NCBI GenBank assembly: GCA_037074615.1 | Contig: CM073537.1 | Location: forward strand, 20,789,989 to 20,853,988 | Origin: Leucaena leucocephala | Taxonomy: Eukaryota; Streptophyta; Magnoliopsida; Fabales; Fabaceae | DNA: 64,000 bases | Direction of reading: 5' to 3' | In this document: one piece after another, positions 37,699-51,300 of the stretch | Numbering within the stretch: position 1 is the first letter of the stretch | Layout: each line of letters begins with the position of its first letter | Notes under the pieces: generated by a model | The model's database searches: none | What the model was told of the DNA's origin: nothing | Seen by the model: only the letters and a program-made list of their open reading frames with translations | Program-made: the position numbers and the translations under genes

Positions 37699-38459
37699 AC
37701 TGTTGGACGACAATTTGGGCCCAACAAAGTAATTAAAAATGGGCAATGATCCTATTGGGCCTGAATATATAATGGGCCTTGTTTGTTAATTCAATTGTTG
37801 GACGGGTTTAGGCCTAATGAAGAAAGTGGGCTTTTATACTAAAAACTGGTTTGATTTTTTTTGTTTTTTTATCAAACCTGTATCCCAAAAAAAAAATAGT
37901 TTGATTTTTAGTACAATATGTATTGGTAAGTTGTAAAAAAAAAATTTGTTGTTAAGAGACTCATCTACTATAACTAGATACGCGATACGGGTCAAATTTA
38001 GATGTAGTTGGGATAAATTTTCGGTGAATCGAGTGAAAAAAAAATTATAAAAAAAAAAAACGTATTGGTAAGCTCGATGTGATAGGGGAAGTCTGGATTT
38101 GGACTTGGGGTATTAGTATTTATTTTCTTCTTCTTCTTGTTTTTTTCTCGCCATAGCACTACTATTTCTTTAAGAAATTATATTGTGTGCGCTTTTTATT
38201 TTAGTAGTGATATTAATTATTAATTAACTCATTATACACATATTTTTTCTCTTGTCCATTTTAATAATTAAAAAAAGTGTTTTCGATACACTCTCTACAA
38301 GAATGCATCCAATCCATTTTCGGGAAGCTTCTCTAATCAATTCATACAAATTCAAAACTATGTTCATAAAATAAATTATGTTTAATTTGTCTCACTTTCC
38401 TCCTTTGTAAGCTTATATTTTTTTTAAAAAAAAAAGAAAGAAAAGAATAAGTATAATTA
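37699..38459. other. Intergenic, TGGGCC-rich then AT-rich
   Basis: Between 37714 and 37832 there are three GGGCC motifs plus a GTGGGCTT, resembling plant site II promoter elements. The rest is A/T-rich with poly-A and poly-T stretches. No exon that would encode the missing YUCCA N-terminal half is present. Confidence 0.5.
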
Positions 38460-38462
38460 ATC

Positions 38463-39270
38463 GTATGATTCTGGGGAACGTGGACAAGTATGGGCTGAAG
38501 AGACCAGAAATGGGGCCACTGGAGCTGAAGAATAGTGCAGGGAAGACTACTGTGTTGGATATTGGAGCACTGAAGAGGATTAGATCTGGGGAGATTAAGG
38601 TGGTTCCTGGGATCAGAAGATTCTGGAGAGGCAAAGTTGAACTGGTTGATGGTCAAATCCTTCAGATTGATTCTGTTGTTCTTGCTACTGGTTACCGCAG
38701 TAATGTACCCTCGTGGCTACGTGGCTAAAGGTGAGAACTTTACCTATCGCAAATTCTCGATGACACGTGTAAATCTGGGATTGGGTTCAACTCTGCTTCA
38801 AATTATTCGGTGAAAACTACATTCATTAAATTATACTTATTTAAAGTATTTATATTAACCGATCAAAATTATTATTCAATTTTACAGCAAGTTTTGTGAG
38901 AAAGCCTAACGAAAAGAAATTACCGTAAGATTATTTAGAGTCTAGGGACACATTCATTAAATTTAATAAATTAATAGTTTTGCCTATAAGATTTAGAATA
39001 AGTTATGGTAATTATGTTTGTGATATGAATAATGGAATACAGGAGGAGGATTTTTTCAGAGAGGATGGGATACTAAAGGATCCATTTCCAAATGGATGGA
39101 AGGCGAAGTGTGGATTGTATGCGGTGGGGTTCACGAGAAGAGGGCTGGCGGGTTCATGTTTGGATGCAGTGAGTGTGTCTCATGACATTGCCAAATGCTG
39201 GAGAGAGGGAAGTAAGCAACTCAAGAAATCAGTGGCTGCTCGTCACAGAAGATGCATCTCCCACTTCTGA
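38463..39270 (+). pseudogene. YUCCA-type flavin monooxygenase, 3' fragment
   Basis: YUCCA enzymes convert indole-3-pyruvate to auxin. Two exons of the C-terminal half remain: 38463-38730 (ILGNVDKYGLKRPEMGPLEL, then the conserved VVLATGYRSNVPSWL) and 39042-39270 (EEDFFREDGILKDPFPNGW, GLYAVGFTRRGLAGS, and the C-terminal RRCISHF), joined in phase 0. The N-terminal half, with the FAD GxGxxG and NADPH-binding motifs, is absent upstream. At 38713-38728 an 8 bp tandem duplication (GTGGCTAC/GTGGCTAA) shifts the frame and creates a stop just before the donor; without it the exon would read SWLK and splice normally. Both defects indicate a dead gene fragment. A neighbouring LINE ends 0.8 kb upstream. 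Confidence 0.88.
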
Positions 39271-41295
39271 TTAATTGATTTGCCAAATGTGAATTAGCAA
39301 ATGATAAGATACATATTATATAGAGCTAATTATTATTAATTCGGTCCCTCTCCCAAATGAAAGCAGCGGGCCCTCTCCTTAAACAAACAACCACCACTCG
39401 TAATGATTTGTTTCAGGGAAGAAGAGGCTTGTTCATGATTATTCCCTTGTTGCTTCTCCCTTTCATTCTTCAGCCTCCCTCAGTTGTAACCTATACATAT
39501 ATATGGTTTGACTCCCTTGAAGAATATTATTGTATCGCACTTTTTTTAAAAATGTTTTTGATAATTTAGTCAACTCTCTCTCTCTCTCTATATATATTAT
39601 ATCCGAGTAATGTCTATGATGTGAAGACACTCACCAAGTTAAAAAATATGACATGGAACCAGTTTGGGATGAGCACCAGAGCTCATTTGATTTGGACAGT
39701 TTAGGTATAATATGGATGTTGCAAATTTAATTTTTTTTCAAATAACATTCTTAAATAAAAATTATTTAAAAATAATAATAATTAAAAGATTATTTTTATT
39801 TTAGATTCTATACTCATTCAAATATTTTTTTTTTAAAAAATAAAGATAAGGAAAAAATTAAATATGGATTGTCCATATTAAATATAAATGTACGATCCAG
39901 ATAAGTGCTTATGTTTAATATTAACCCCCAAACTGATTCGTATGACACAGTGTCATTTTCATTTGTAAGCTCCCTGTTAGAATGCCTTTATTGCAACCCT
40001 TGGTTTACAATTGTAAAACTATTGCTTCTTTTTCTTTTTAATTTTTTTTAAACTATTTTTAATACAGAATCTATTCTTTAAAATATAGTAAAACTTAACA
40101 TCCTATACTACCTAAATGAGTCTCATCATAGTTACTGTACTATCCCTTTTTATTCACACAAAAAACAAATGTCAGCAGCCGCACAGAACTTCACTGCACA
40201 ATTGAGAACTGTAGTTGACATCATCTGTTGTGAATCCCTCATTTGTGTCTGATAACTGATTTGAGTGGTCTTCTGAATCTCCGGCGTTATATGGATAATT
40301 TATTTGTATCACAGTGCTTGCTTCATATCATGTATTGCCCTTTGTCTCTTTCATATTCTCTGCTACTTGTGTATTGGGTGGTGTGGAGTGGCAACTTTAT
40401 TCATATTTACAGGTTTTGGTGCAGATTTAGCTTTAACGTATATCATCACGAACATGGTTTTTCCTGCAGCCCATGTTACACGTGTTATGTCCAAGTAACA
40501 TGTATCGTGTTTCAGAACAACATGTGAATCGTTTGATTTGACGTTTGGTCAAAAAGAAAGCGTCCGCAGTATAATAAACGGCAGTTAAGGATAAAATGCC
40601 GGTGGATCGAACAAAGTCTGACTTTTCTAAAGCACATGGTCCATAAGCTTAATAATATCAACAATCACGACAACAAAAAAATTAACCCATAAGATTAGAA
40701 AGGCCAGAGTTTCTATAACGGTATAAACAAATCAGAATCTTGTACATCTGATTTAAGACTTAATCTCATACTTTGTTGCCATAACATAATCTCATTCCAT
40801 ATTTCATTAAGAGAAGAAAAACCTTAATAGAAGAGAAAATCAATTCTCTTGTTCTTAGAGTCTTTAGAGTTCTTAAAATCAGGACAATACAACATGGGTT
40901 TTCTCCTCGAGCTTTCCAAACCAGTAAAATAATGTTTGTAAACTATTGCCAATGATATCCTAGCTTCCATGTCAGCAGTTATAAATGGCTGTCGCTTCAT
41001 GACTCATGCAAATACGTAAGGACCAACCCAATAATCACTTTCTCTTTGGATCTGGAACTATCAGACCATCCAAACAAGGCACAATCTTTGATAAGCTTGG
41101 AACCTTAACCGGTTGCAGTATATATTCAACATATGCGCACTCTAGGGCCTTTGTATAATGGTTTTTAATCTACATAGGCAAAAACTAATGATTTATAATC
41201 ATGCAATGTGGCTTTTCAGAACAAAGGGGAAAATACTCATTTCATACTTGGAATTCACCTGAGCTATAAATGCTTGTATGATAATCAAACTATAG
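39271..41295. other. Intergenic, no gene supported
   Basis: Contains a CT/TA microsatellite at about 39573-39598 and AT-rich DNA. A short frame at 40304-40498 encodes hydrophobic sequence but has no recognisable family. The left part may carry the old YUCCA 3' end and the right part the HCAR 3' UTR. Confidence 0.5.
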
Positions 41296-44200
41296 TCACT
41301 TGTTGGAAAGCATCTCATCGATTTGACCATTTTGGTTGTACAGATCCACAAGTTTCTTAGCATATGCAGGCATGTGCCTATCACCTCTGCAAGCATTAAT
41401 TTTCAACTACCATGAGCAGAATACAAAATACAGTTCGTGAATCCTTGTAGGTCGGTAACATTATCTTCACCATACCTTTTTTTTCCCCAAGCACGATTTA
41501 CGTGCAAATAGTTGCGGATGGTGTGATAATCAAGTGAATAACGTCCAAATTCAAGACCTTTTGGACCAATCTGAAATGCAAGTGAGGGTCAAAATATTAT
41601 CATGTTCTTTGTACGTTTCAATGGATAAATCATAGGAAAATGTTTTACCAGGTTTAGTATAAAAGCTATCAAGTTTCCAATAAATTTTGAGGCTGGCTGA
41701 GCAGGACCTTTCCCTGAGCAAAATAGGAACTTCTAAGGAGCAGAGATATTCTCAGGTAACAAAATTGTAATCATCATTTCCCGAAAGAACAATAAAAAAA
41801 AATCTGATCTTTAGAGAAGAGAGACAATGTTAACACAGCACAAGACTATTCTGCATGAAGCCCACCATGCCCTCAAAAAGGGGCCATATGCTAAGCCCAA
41901 AGACTTCCCTAAGCTTACCTAGCTTAGCATTATCATCAGCCTTAACAGTCTCCATAACAAATGGTCGCCGATCCCCCTGAAGAGAAGGCAAGAAATCAAA
42001 CCCTTTTGATGAAGCAATATTTTACAAGATTAAATGGGACAGAGCTGATAATTTACACCACTAGTTGTTGGCTTAATCTCCAAATACTGCTTGACCAGAT
42101 TCAGCATTTCTGTTCCACGCTCATTCCTGTCATTTCAAGATTGAAACAATGGAATCACTTCTTACAAAACAGTGACCCTCCCAGCATGTGATTTGTTAAT
42201 ATCATACCCGTCCATGACAACTATTAACTTATTTGGACGAGGGTAGATGGGAGAAAGAGGAGGAAATGAAAGAGTTTTAAGTTTCCTTCATGACATAATT
42301 TAGAAAAGGGAATCCCCTCCATAGTTCAGTTCCCCAGTATGGGGTTTTCCTCTTTATAAGTTAACTGCAGAAGTTCACTTCTTTCCTTTCCTTCTCCTTC
42401 CCTTTCCTCTTTCCTTTCTTTAAAGTATATAGACCAAAAAATAGTAGAGAGAGATATTAACATCTTATCTTAACAGATCAATAATACATTGGAACAACCA
42501 TATATCCAAACCCTTTAGCATGTTAAGCGCATTACCTGACAGTGACATACTGAGGATGTTGTGTCATGCTGACTCCAGAATATTTGGGCACGCTCATGTA
42601 TCCAACCACTAAGTCCTGAAATTTATTTATTTATCCTCACTGTCTGAATAGATCAGGTAATAAAGACAGGAATTTGAGGCAAACACAATATTACAGGGAT
42701 GCATAGAAAATGGAGAGGAACTAGCAACTCAGACTTCTTATTAGCAAAGAAAAACCACTCCCAGAAAGAATACTAAACAATGTCAAGCTAGGAAATTCAG
42801 TTATAACAAAAGAACAAGACCTATTTAGTATTGCAAATATCATGAAAACCATGATTTATAAGGCATCCCCAAAAGGAAAGAAGCATATGAATAGTTAAAC
42901 AACACAGATTAAAACCTCTTCTAATGCACCCTTTTATAAAGTGCAATTATGTACTTAACATTAAATTTGTATGATACAAAGGCCATGTCAGCATTCAGAA
43001 ACTTAAGAATCATAGAAGGTGAATTTATTAACTTCATCACGAAACATTTTGAACAAGGTAGAGTGAAATGAAATTCTTAATAAAATTAAAAGTTTGACGT
43101 GCACATATGAACTTACCGCTAAGGCATTTGTATAGTCAAAACAGCTGTAACAAACAAGAAGATTCTGAAATGTTACAAGACAATATAATTGGGGAAAGAA
43201 GAACTACCGTAAAATCTAATTATAGAGTGCTGCTACAGCCTGCCAGTCAAATTATGAGTATTATCTATAATCATCATGTGATAAACATTTTACCTGTAGC
43301 ATGAGGGGGCAATAACATCAACCAGCTCATTTGCTGGTAGACAGAAATAAGGAACCTGTTTTAGTTAAAAAATGAAATTGAATGAAGCAGTTTTCTTGTT
43401 AAACCCAAGGACATAATGAATTTAAGGGAGTCCTCTAACCTCTTCAATATGACCATCCAAGTGCTTCAAGTGAACCTGGTCATAAAATTGTAAATGTATA
43501 ATGACAAAGTAATAATCAACTTGGCAATACGTAAAGACTTGAAGAATTTAACAAGCTTCAATTATGTAAAGAGAGAGCTACCGGGTGGCATACTACAGAA
43601 ACAGATATTAATATAGACATCGAAAAGTGGCTTATTAAAGCTTGGATTGCATTTTTAAGCAACAGACTAAAATAATCAAATTTGCGTCACACTATCGTAT
43701 GAGGAACAACAGAGTATGTTTCTCACTTTGAATAGAAATGAGATGTTTGGCATGAGAATTTGGACACGATCTATGCTACATAAACTGAACATTCAGACAC
43801 GATCTATGCTAGGCCAAAAATCGATGCGGCAGTTATACGTATGCTAGTATAGATGATTTATAGAAAAAAAGAAAAAAAAACCTTGTAATCTTGCATGAAC
43901 TCATAATGAAGAACTGTTTCTGGAGTGTCACTTGCAGCCTTTAGAAACTTATCCAGTCCTTCCCTAGTTCCATTGTCCACTGTGAAGTAAAAAGATAATA
44001 TTACGCCAAATTCATCAAGGATTACCAGTGATTTATGCACAAAAGAGTAAAATAGCAGTTCATGTCTTGTATAATTATTTATAACTAAAGACTAGCTTGA
44101 TAAAAAGAAAAAGACTTAGCTGAATACATTATCTTTTGCTTACCACAATTAGTGCCTAAAACATAGAGCTTCTCCAAATTCAGGTGTTGCTCGACAGCTC

Positions 44201-46596
44201 TTAATGCTGAAATTGAAGAAATTATTCTGCATTACAATAGCACAAAGTCAATGAAGAAAAGGACTGAAATTAGAAATGTACAGAACATTATCCAAGTGAT
44301 ACCTTGCACCTGGCAACCTACACCACAAAAAAGAAGACGCTTAACACCTGCAGCCTGTCATTATGAAAATTAAGACACATAATGAGAAAAACGGCAACTA
44401 AAAGATATCTTGAAAGCGGAAATTAAGGTCATACACAAATTGATGCAATGGTCAAAATATCAAGAGCACTAGAAAGACAGTCTTTCCAATTCTCCCCCAG
44501 CATGGAGGTGGAATAAAAGGACATGAGATTCCAAACTTGACTTTCCCACAGAATGCCAACAAATATATTAGGAACAATCCTAAAAAATCTCATATTGATC
44601 AATATATTTGCATAGCTTCATCACCCAAATTCTAAAATTTTGACTGATGTAGACAAGTGAAAAAATAGTACACTTAATTCTAATATTTATCTAACGTTTT
44701 TCACACGATATATTATCAAGGCATTTCAAATTCCTAAACATGATTGTCACGCAATGAATAACCATGATCAATCAAATCCTTTCTAATATAAGCAACTGAC
44801 TTCAAATTTTCAGTATAAAATTACAAAATATGAGCAGAATTTTTATCCAAGATAGTAAGAAGAAATTTCTGTCACACAGACAGTAATTTTACACACCTCA
44901 GCAAGGGCGAGGGTATTTAGGTTGGGAGATAATGTTGGCTTCACACCTTTAGCTGCTAAAACTTCATCAGGTGTCCTGGAAGAAATTTTGGGGGTAAATA
45001 TGGAAGCTTGACAGTATTGTAGGTGTGAAAAATAAAGTGAGTATTACTAGTAAGATAGATCATCTTAGACTATTCTAATGATGAAATAGCTAGATGCAAA
45101 CCTTGCTAACACAGGTCTTGGAGATAATCTGTCCTCAGGATCACTATGATATTTAAAATTAAATAAGAGTTATTAACAGAGTAAATAAATAAAGTTAACT
45201 TTAATACTAAATACATTCACATCGGCTCTTCCTTTTAAATCTAAAATTCTTTCCACTACCTCTGAACACAAATGACAGCTTCAACCATGCCTGATTTAAG
45301 CATTTCCATAGCAATGGCAGTTACTATCCCAGTCCACTGAGCTCCTATTAACAGAGAAGCTGTTTTGGTAAGTGAAATTCATCACCTCAAGGCGTATTGG
45401 CCTTTGCAAATTTTAAAGATAACGTATACATTTGAAGCAGAAAGTTGTGACTCTTTCACTCTCACGATACAGTTTTGACTCTCACTCTCATTGATATTTG
45501 ATACCGCATCCACGGATCCCCACAGATTGACATAGAAAAGAATGACAAATGAATACAGCTAACAAAAGAGAAGTAACAGATTTTACATTTGCAGACAGGA
45601 AAATTACCTTCCACAGGCTTAAGTTTTCGAGCATATAATAGTTCCTCATGTACACCAAAGTAGGTCTCCTCCAATGTATCTGTTTTCCTCCCTCTACCAT
45701 GAACTACGGGTTCCAATCTCTGAAACAGGAAACAGTTATTGAACATCAATGCAAGAAAAGTTTGCAGTTATATTCACTTCAAGTTTTCAAGATTGGAACA
45801 GAGCAGAGATACAATCAAGCATTGCTTAAATTGGACATGATTTCAAATCCATCTTTCAAATTTTCAAATATCCCAATTGATTAATTTGGAGAAAAGCTAG
45901 AAAAGGTATTTCAAAAGCAAAACACTTCATATCATTTAGTTATAACTTTCACGTCTATTTTTCATTTACATTTTCCAACGGAGCCTTGAAGGATAAAGGT
46001 GATTATGAAATTTCTTCAGAATAAGTATATACTTGTAGTATTAAGTTGAAAATATTAAGATTTGAATACCACGACAGAAGGCAATAGAAGAAACGAACTT
46101 ACTTCAATTCTAGACATTCCATCTCCCAAGAAAGCACAGGCCTCCTTGACATGGGCAATATAGTATGTATCACACAGCCCGCATCGACTGTTCCAAAATG
46201 AAGAAGAAATAATCAGATGATAAAAATTCAACTTTATAGAGAAAATGCTGACAAACTAGAAAGAACTTTTTTTTTCTTAAAAAAAAAAAGAATGTTGGAA
46301 GAGGAAACATGGTAATTTGGAGGAGAAATAGATAAAAGATACCTGCAATGGTCTTTGGCAGGGTAGATGCCTCCGGGTGGGATGGGCCTAGACCTCTTTC
46401 TCCAGTCCTCTCTCAAATTCACAGAATTAGGAGAGCTGGAGTTGGGTTCTGCTAACCAAAAAGATGAGAATGATCAAATAAAAGAAAAAGCAAAGGAAGC
46501 AAAGATGCAGAGAAAGATGGTACCTTTGGAAGATGAAGAAGAAATAATGGAAAGGGAGAGTGGGAGAGAGGAGAGTTTGCCAATGAAGGAAGACAT
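41296..46596 (-). CDS. HCAR: 7-hydroxymethyl chlorophyll a reductase, chloroplast
   Basis: Reduces 7-hydroxymethyl chlorophyll a to chlorophyll a using ferredoxin, the second step of chlorophyll b to a conversion, in plastids. It belongs to the FrhB (F420 hydrogenase beta subunit-like) Fe-S flavoprotein family. I could follow 19 exons without a break: exon 1 46596-46524, exon 2 46448-46343, exon 3 46187-46103, exon 4 45719-45608, final exon 41396-41296. The N-terminus MSSFIGKLSSLPLSLSIISS is Ser-rich and fits a transit peptide. The mature part shows LREDWRKRSRPIPPGG, an Fe-S cysteine cluster (CSRCGLCDTYY), RLEPVVHGRGRK, GVGCQVQALR, and the C-terminal DYHTIRNYL. The start was chosen because it yields a transit peptide and joins exon 2 in frame. 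An ATG 50 nt upstream is out of frame. Confidence 0.95.
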
Positions 46597-46692
46597 GACA
46601 ACGAAGCTACCTCAACACTGAAACTACGCGACTCCCTTGGCGCCATCAGTATTCATTCCACAGGCAATAAATATCTCTGAGGCGTTGGTCAC

Positions 46693-46701
46693 CTATTTAT
46701 A
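46693..46701 (-). promoter_or_regulatory. Candidate TATA box of HCAR
   Basis: TATAAATAG on the gene strand lies about 97 bp upstream of the HCAR ATG. A TACGTGGC (ACGT-core, G-box-like) motif lies at about 46741-46748. Together they suggest a light- or ABA-responsive promoter; this is motif-based inference. Confidence 0.45.
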
Positions 46702-48310
46702 ATACAATCACATATATCTGAGGCTGGGATTTCACACCCTACGTGGCACAATCTCAGTCGTTTTCTTATCTCCACATGTACTATTTTTTGATGCCACCTC
46801 ACCGATTGCGCATCATGGACCCGCGTGACACACACAATCGTTTTTTAAATATTGATATTTCTTTAATTTATTCATAGTAGGCACGTTCTTTGTTATGCTA
46901 TTTCTTAAACGTTGAGCAGACGTAGTTATATGCTTAAGACTCGTTATGTTTTTATTATAAATTTTTTTAAAAAAATTAAGTCTACCTACGAATTAAACAT
47001 AGGACAAAATTTTTGATATCAATATCAGACAAATCGAACTATCTATTATCCTTAAACATAAATTTAAACATCTAAAAATTAAGATATCTCTCTAAATATT
47101 ACGTCTGGAACCATTAAGAGCCGTTATTAACATAAAAGAAAGTGACTGAGTAATTGACAATTGAATTGCATAGCGGAATTCAAATATTAAGATATATTTG
47201 GCGTTAAATTATAATCCTAAGAAAATATCATATTAAAGACTCTATGTAGTATTATTTAGTGTTAATGTATAAAACTATAAATCTACCTATAAATTTCTTA
47301 AAAATGTCTGCCTAACATCATATAGTTTTTTAAGATATAAAAGTGTATATAAAAATTATAAAATAGTGCACAAAATATCATAAATGTTAACATCAGTTAA
47401 TTATTTATGTAGAGCCCACACGATTAACCAAGTGTAGCAAAGTAACAAATGTTATATCATACTGATAGCCATAATATTTTTGCGCACATTCACAAAAAAA
47501 ATATTGATAAATTTACACTATAACCCTCCTGTTATTTATATCAATTGTTTCGAGTTTGATTTTAGGTAGAGAAGAGATTGCCAATAATAGGGCAAATAAG
47601 GCCAGGTTTGTCACGCGGGCTATTTTGAACGTATTAGAAACAATATAAAATTATCAAATCAATATTCTTTATGAAAAAACAATATTAACGTCAACCTGAA
47701 AATCAAGCAGAACTGTATTATTACAAAAGTGCTTAAACGAACTAGACTTTTTAATTAAGAGTAACTCGTGTCAGTTGAACCGTTCTCCTTGTCTCAAATA
47801 ACAGACACGTGTAAATGATTTTGTTAATGTCGAATTTATCCAAGTGATGGTATAGAAGTGATATGTGCAACAAAACACATGTTTCTATTATATAGCATGT
47901 CTCACATTATGTCACTTGCATATTTGATAAATGTTCCCAGATCTGTGTTTTTTCCCTCTAAGCTTTTGGATACATTCTCTCTTCTACATTCCCACAATTT
48001 AGACGAACAAAACTTGGAATTCAATCAGAGATCAGATTTTATTGCATATCTTCCCAAAACAAATGCAACTGGATTCACCAATCAATACGCAGCTCTGTAA
48101 AGATAGATGCTCAACTTCCTTCAAGAATGCATTGCTTCACTCAAAATATACAAGATCACGGCCTCCACTGTGTATTGAGGAGGCCACAAGAAACAAAAAG
48201 GCATCTTGGTGGTGCAGACTCCGGATCCAAGTTTACTGGTTCTTCGAGTTGATATCACAATACCAAGGTGTAGACTGAGATGACAACAGTGAAAAGTTGC
48301 AACAAACCTA
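46702..48310. other. HCAR promoter side and intergenic DNA
   Basis: Holds the decayed repeat copy at 46976-47095, then AT-rich DNA with nothing coding. The right end (from about 48030) is likely the BLISTER 3' UTR. Confidence 0.5.
46976..47095 (+). repeat. Dispersed repeat, heavily decayed copy
   Basis: Aligns with 32715-32852 in the same orientation. Nearly all differences are transitions toward A or T, such as GGGCGAAACG becoming AGACAAATCG. This is the pattern expected from deamination of methylated cytosine on both strands. Confidence 0.65.
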
Positions 48311-51300
48311 TCAATTAAGTTTGCTGGTTCTTCGTTTCGCTGGCCCACCAGGAAACAGCTTCATAATCCATCCTAACACCCTTTCCACCACCTACGAGGA
48401 CAAATAGAGAAATGTCAATTCCGTTTTGCTTTAATGCATTCTACCCCTTGGAAAGTTTCAACACATAACATGAAGTTATATAAATGATGTTATAAAATTT
48501 TAAGTTCACCAAATCAAAGTGAAAACCAAACATAGATGTTACCTCATCACCCTCATCTGCATATGGGGCATTGCCATATGTAGTGTGAACGTCTGGTTGT
48601 TTCGCTGGAGCATGGTCAGTAGACATGCTTTGAGCTGTCAAAAACTCCAATCTTTGCGTCTGGACCTCAAGTTTTTGAGACAGCTCCTTGTTTAACTCCT
48701 TCATTAATAATAAGACAATACAGATGATGAGATTAATATATGAATCAAAATATTATTGTCAGGGCGTATCCCAAAACTTAATTGCAAAATTTCTTACAGA
48801 ATGAGTGCGTATTTTTTATTTGCGTGGTTTTGGTTTTTCTTTTATTGCTCATCTTTTTTGTTGTTTTGTTGGAAAAAGACTTGGCCCCCTCTATATTATG
48901 GTTTTCTCCTTCCCTCATACAATTTAATTTTATATCCTTTCCAAAAAAACCCAAAAAAAAAATGAATGGGATGGTGCTTCCACTAACTTTATAGTACTTT
49001 CAAACTAATGCTTTAAATAGATCCCCGTGAATTTGTTATATATATCTTATATTTAGAACTAGAGGAAGTAGTAAACTAATCTACCTTCGTCCTAGAACAC
49101 TCAGATGATTCAGATGCCAAAGCCTTCAGCAGTTCTTCTTTCTCCAATGCCAACTGCACATGGAAATGTTGAGAAGTGACTACGATTAGGGGCTCTTCAG
49201 TGGCCACTAAAACTACATATGATCAGGCACATGGAAGCAGGAAGGGTAAAAAGGATTAATTATCAAACAAGTGGGGAAGGGGGGGCAATGCATATACCAC
49301 TAACAATCTAAAATTTTACAGGATCACGTGCTACCTCAGAAGTAAGTGCGTTAATGTTCTCAATCAGTCTCATCTGATCAGGTGGAATATTCACAGGAGA
49401 AGCTCCAAAAGTTGAGTGCCCAACTTCAGGAACCAAGGATAAACCAGAGGAATCCGTGACAGAGTCATGCATTTCCTGATTGTAGGAGGATGCAGAAGCA
49501 TCTGTGCTTGCTGCATGATATAAGAAATAAACATCACCAAAGGTAATAAATTTATATCTAGGGGATCTGGTAAACAGGACTAAGTGACAAGATGACATAA
49601 CAATTGTCCTTTTAATTTCTCATTTTTAAGGAAAGCAATCGATGAGGTATATGTACCTATGTCTACTGTAGATGTAGAAACATCCTTTTTATTAGTTGAA
49701 TTCTCAAGAGAGTTCCCCATTCCAGAAGCCTTCCGTACCTTGTACAGCAATAGCTTCTTTTCTGTATCAATGTAAAGGCAAAGAATGAACATGGATCCAC
49801 CAAGTTTGCACATGACTTCAACTAGTTCACAAGAACAAGCCCAGCAATAGTCGGCCATACTTTAAAAAGGGGAAATTATCTTAAAGGGAAGATAGAATGA
49901 GTACAAATAATGAGGAGAATTTCATAAGCTCCTTTACAAAAGAAACAGAAATCAAAGACAATGAAAACAAACAACTCTTTTAGGCAGAAAAGCTCTTGAT
50001 CACTCTACATCTGTTACAAAGAAAACCTAAAAAGGACTAATAGCCCAGTGCCAGAGAGAAATTATAAAAAATCCGATCTCATAACAGATCCAAAGTCAGT
50101 GAAATAAACTTAAAAATGCAACCACCAACCTCCAGTCAGACATAGAGACAGCAAACTGCCACTAAAGACTACTTTAAATAATACCCACATATAAAATTTA
50201 AGGAAAAAGCAGAGTCAATGTTCAGAGTTCAGATTACTGTCAAGGTGACCACTACAATAGAAAAGCATCCTAATTAATTTTATAGTGCATCTGCAAGCTA
50301 AAACGCTCCAAATTAGGAGCTAGTTAGCAAAGTCGAACTACAGACTACCAGAATGACTAAAAACGATCTAGGAACATTTTGTCTTCTTTCTATTCCAACT
50401 CAATTTGATGCGACTTTTAAGTCATAGTTTTTTTCTTACTTTTACATGCATCAAACAAGATACTAGGCTTACCACCACAGCACATATAGATGAGCTAGGA
50501 GAAGAAAAAAATGACGATCTAAGCTCAAAGAATGTGCATTGAAACTGCAGAAATAAAACACAATAAGGCTGATTACCCTCTTGAAGAGCATTAATCGTTG
50601 ACTGCAGATCATGGCGATCTTTCTCAAGGCTGGATATTTTCTTTCTGCAAGAATTTTATGAATTGTCATTTAGATATGCCCTACCATCATCTTCTATGAA
50701 CTTAAACTAAGCAAGAATATCAGCAATGGAAGGAAAATCCAGGTGATAGAAAATCAAATGCCATAGGAAGTAATTTCAGGCATCCATGATTCTTTTTTTT
50801 CATGAGTGAAAACTGAAGGTTACCTGTAGGAAGTAATTTCAGCTTGTGCATTTTCCAATTGCTTCTCAAGCTTTAGCTCACTTGACCTTAGTCTGAGTGC
50901 CTACAAAGTTCGTTGAACAAATCAACTTTAGAACATGGAATGTAATAGATGCTACTAAACCAACATTCAACAGTTTAACTACTGAAGTTTATATTAGAAA
51001 AATTATACCTTATTACCAAAAAAAAGGATAATTACACATTTACCCCTGTGCTAACCTTTGCCCACGTTAAAGTAATAGATAATATATCCGAACTAATTTT
51101 AAAATTATGGATGCATAGGGTTATTGATAGGACAATTCAGTGTGGTCGCCAACTCCAATTTTCAGGGAAGGTCCAACATCCAATTCTTTATAACATGAGA
51201 TGTCATCCCTTTTCCCTTGTCTCCATTGCCTCCTCTTTGCTTAAATTCCATAAGGGTGAATATCCTTATAACTTTCTAAGATCATTAATATAAGCATGTT

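Noticed and set aside
40243..40527. Hydrophobic plus-strand frames that look membrane-like
   Set aside because: T-rich DNA gives hydrophobic codons by chance; two frames look equally plausible and no family is recognised.
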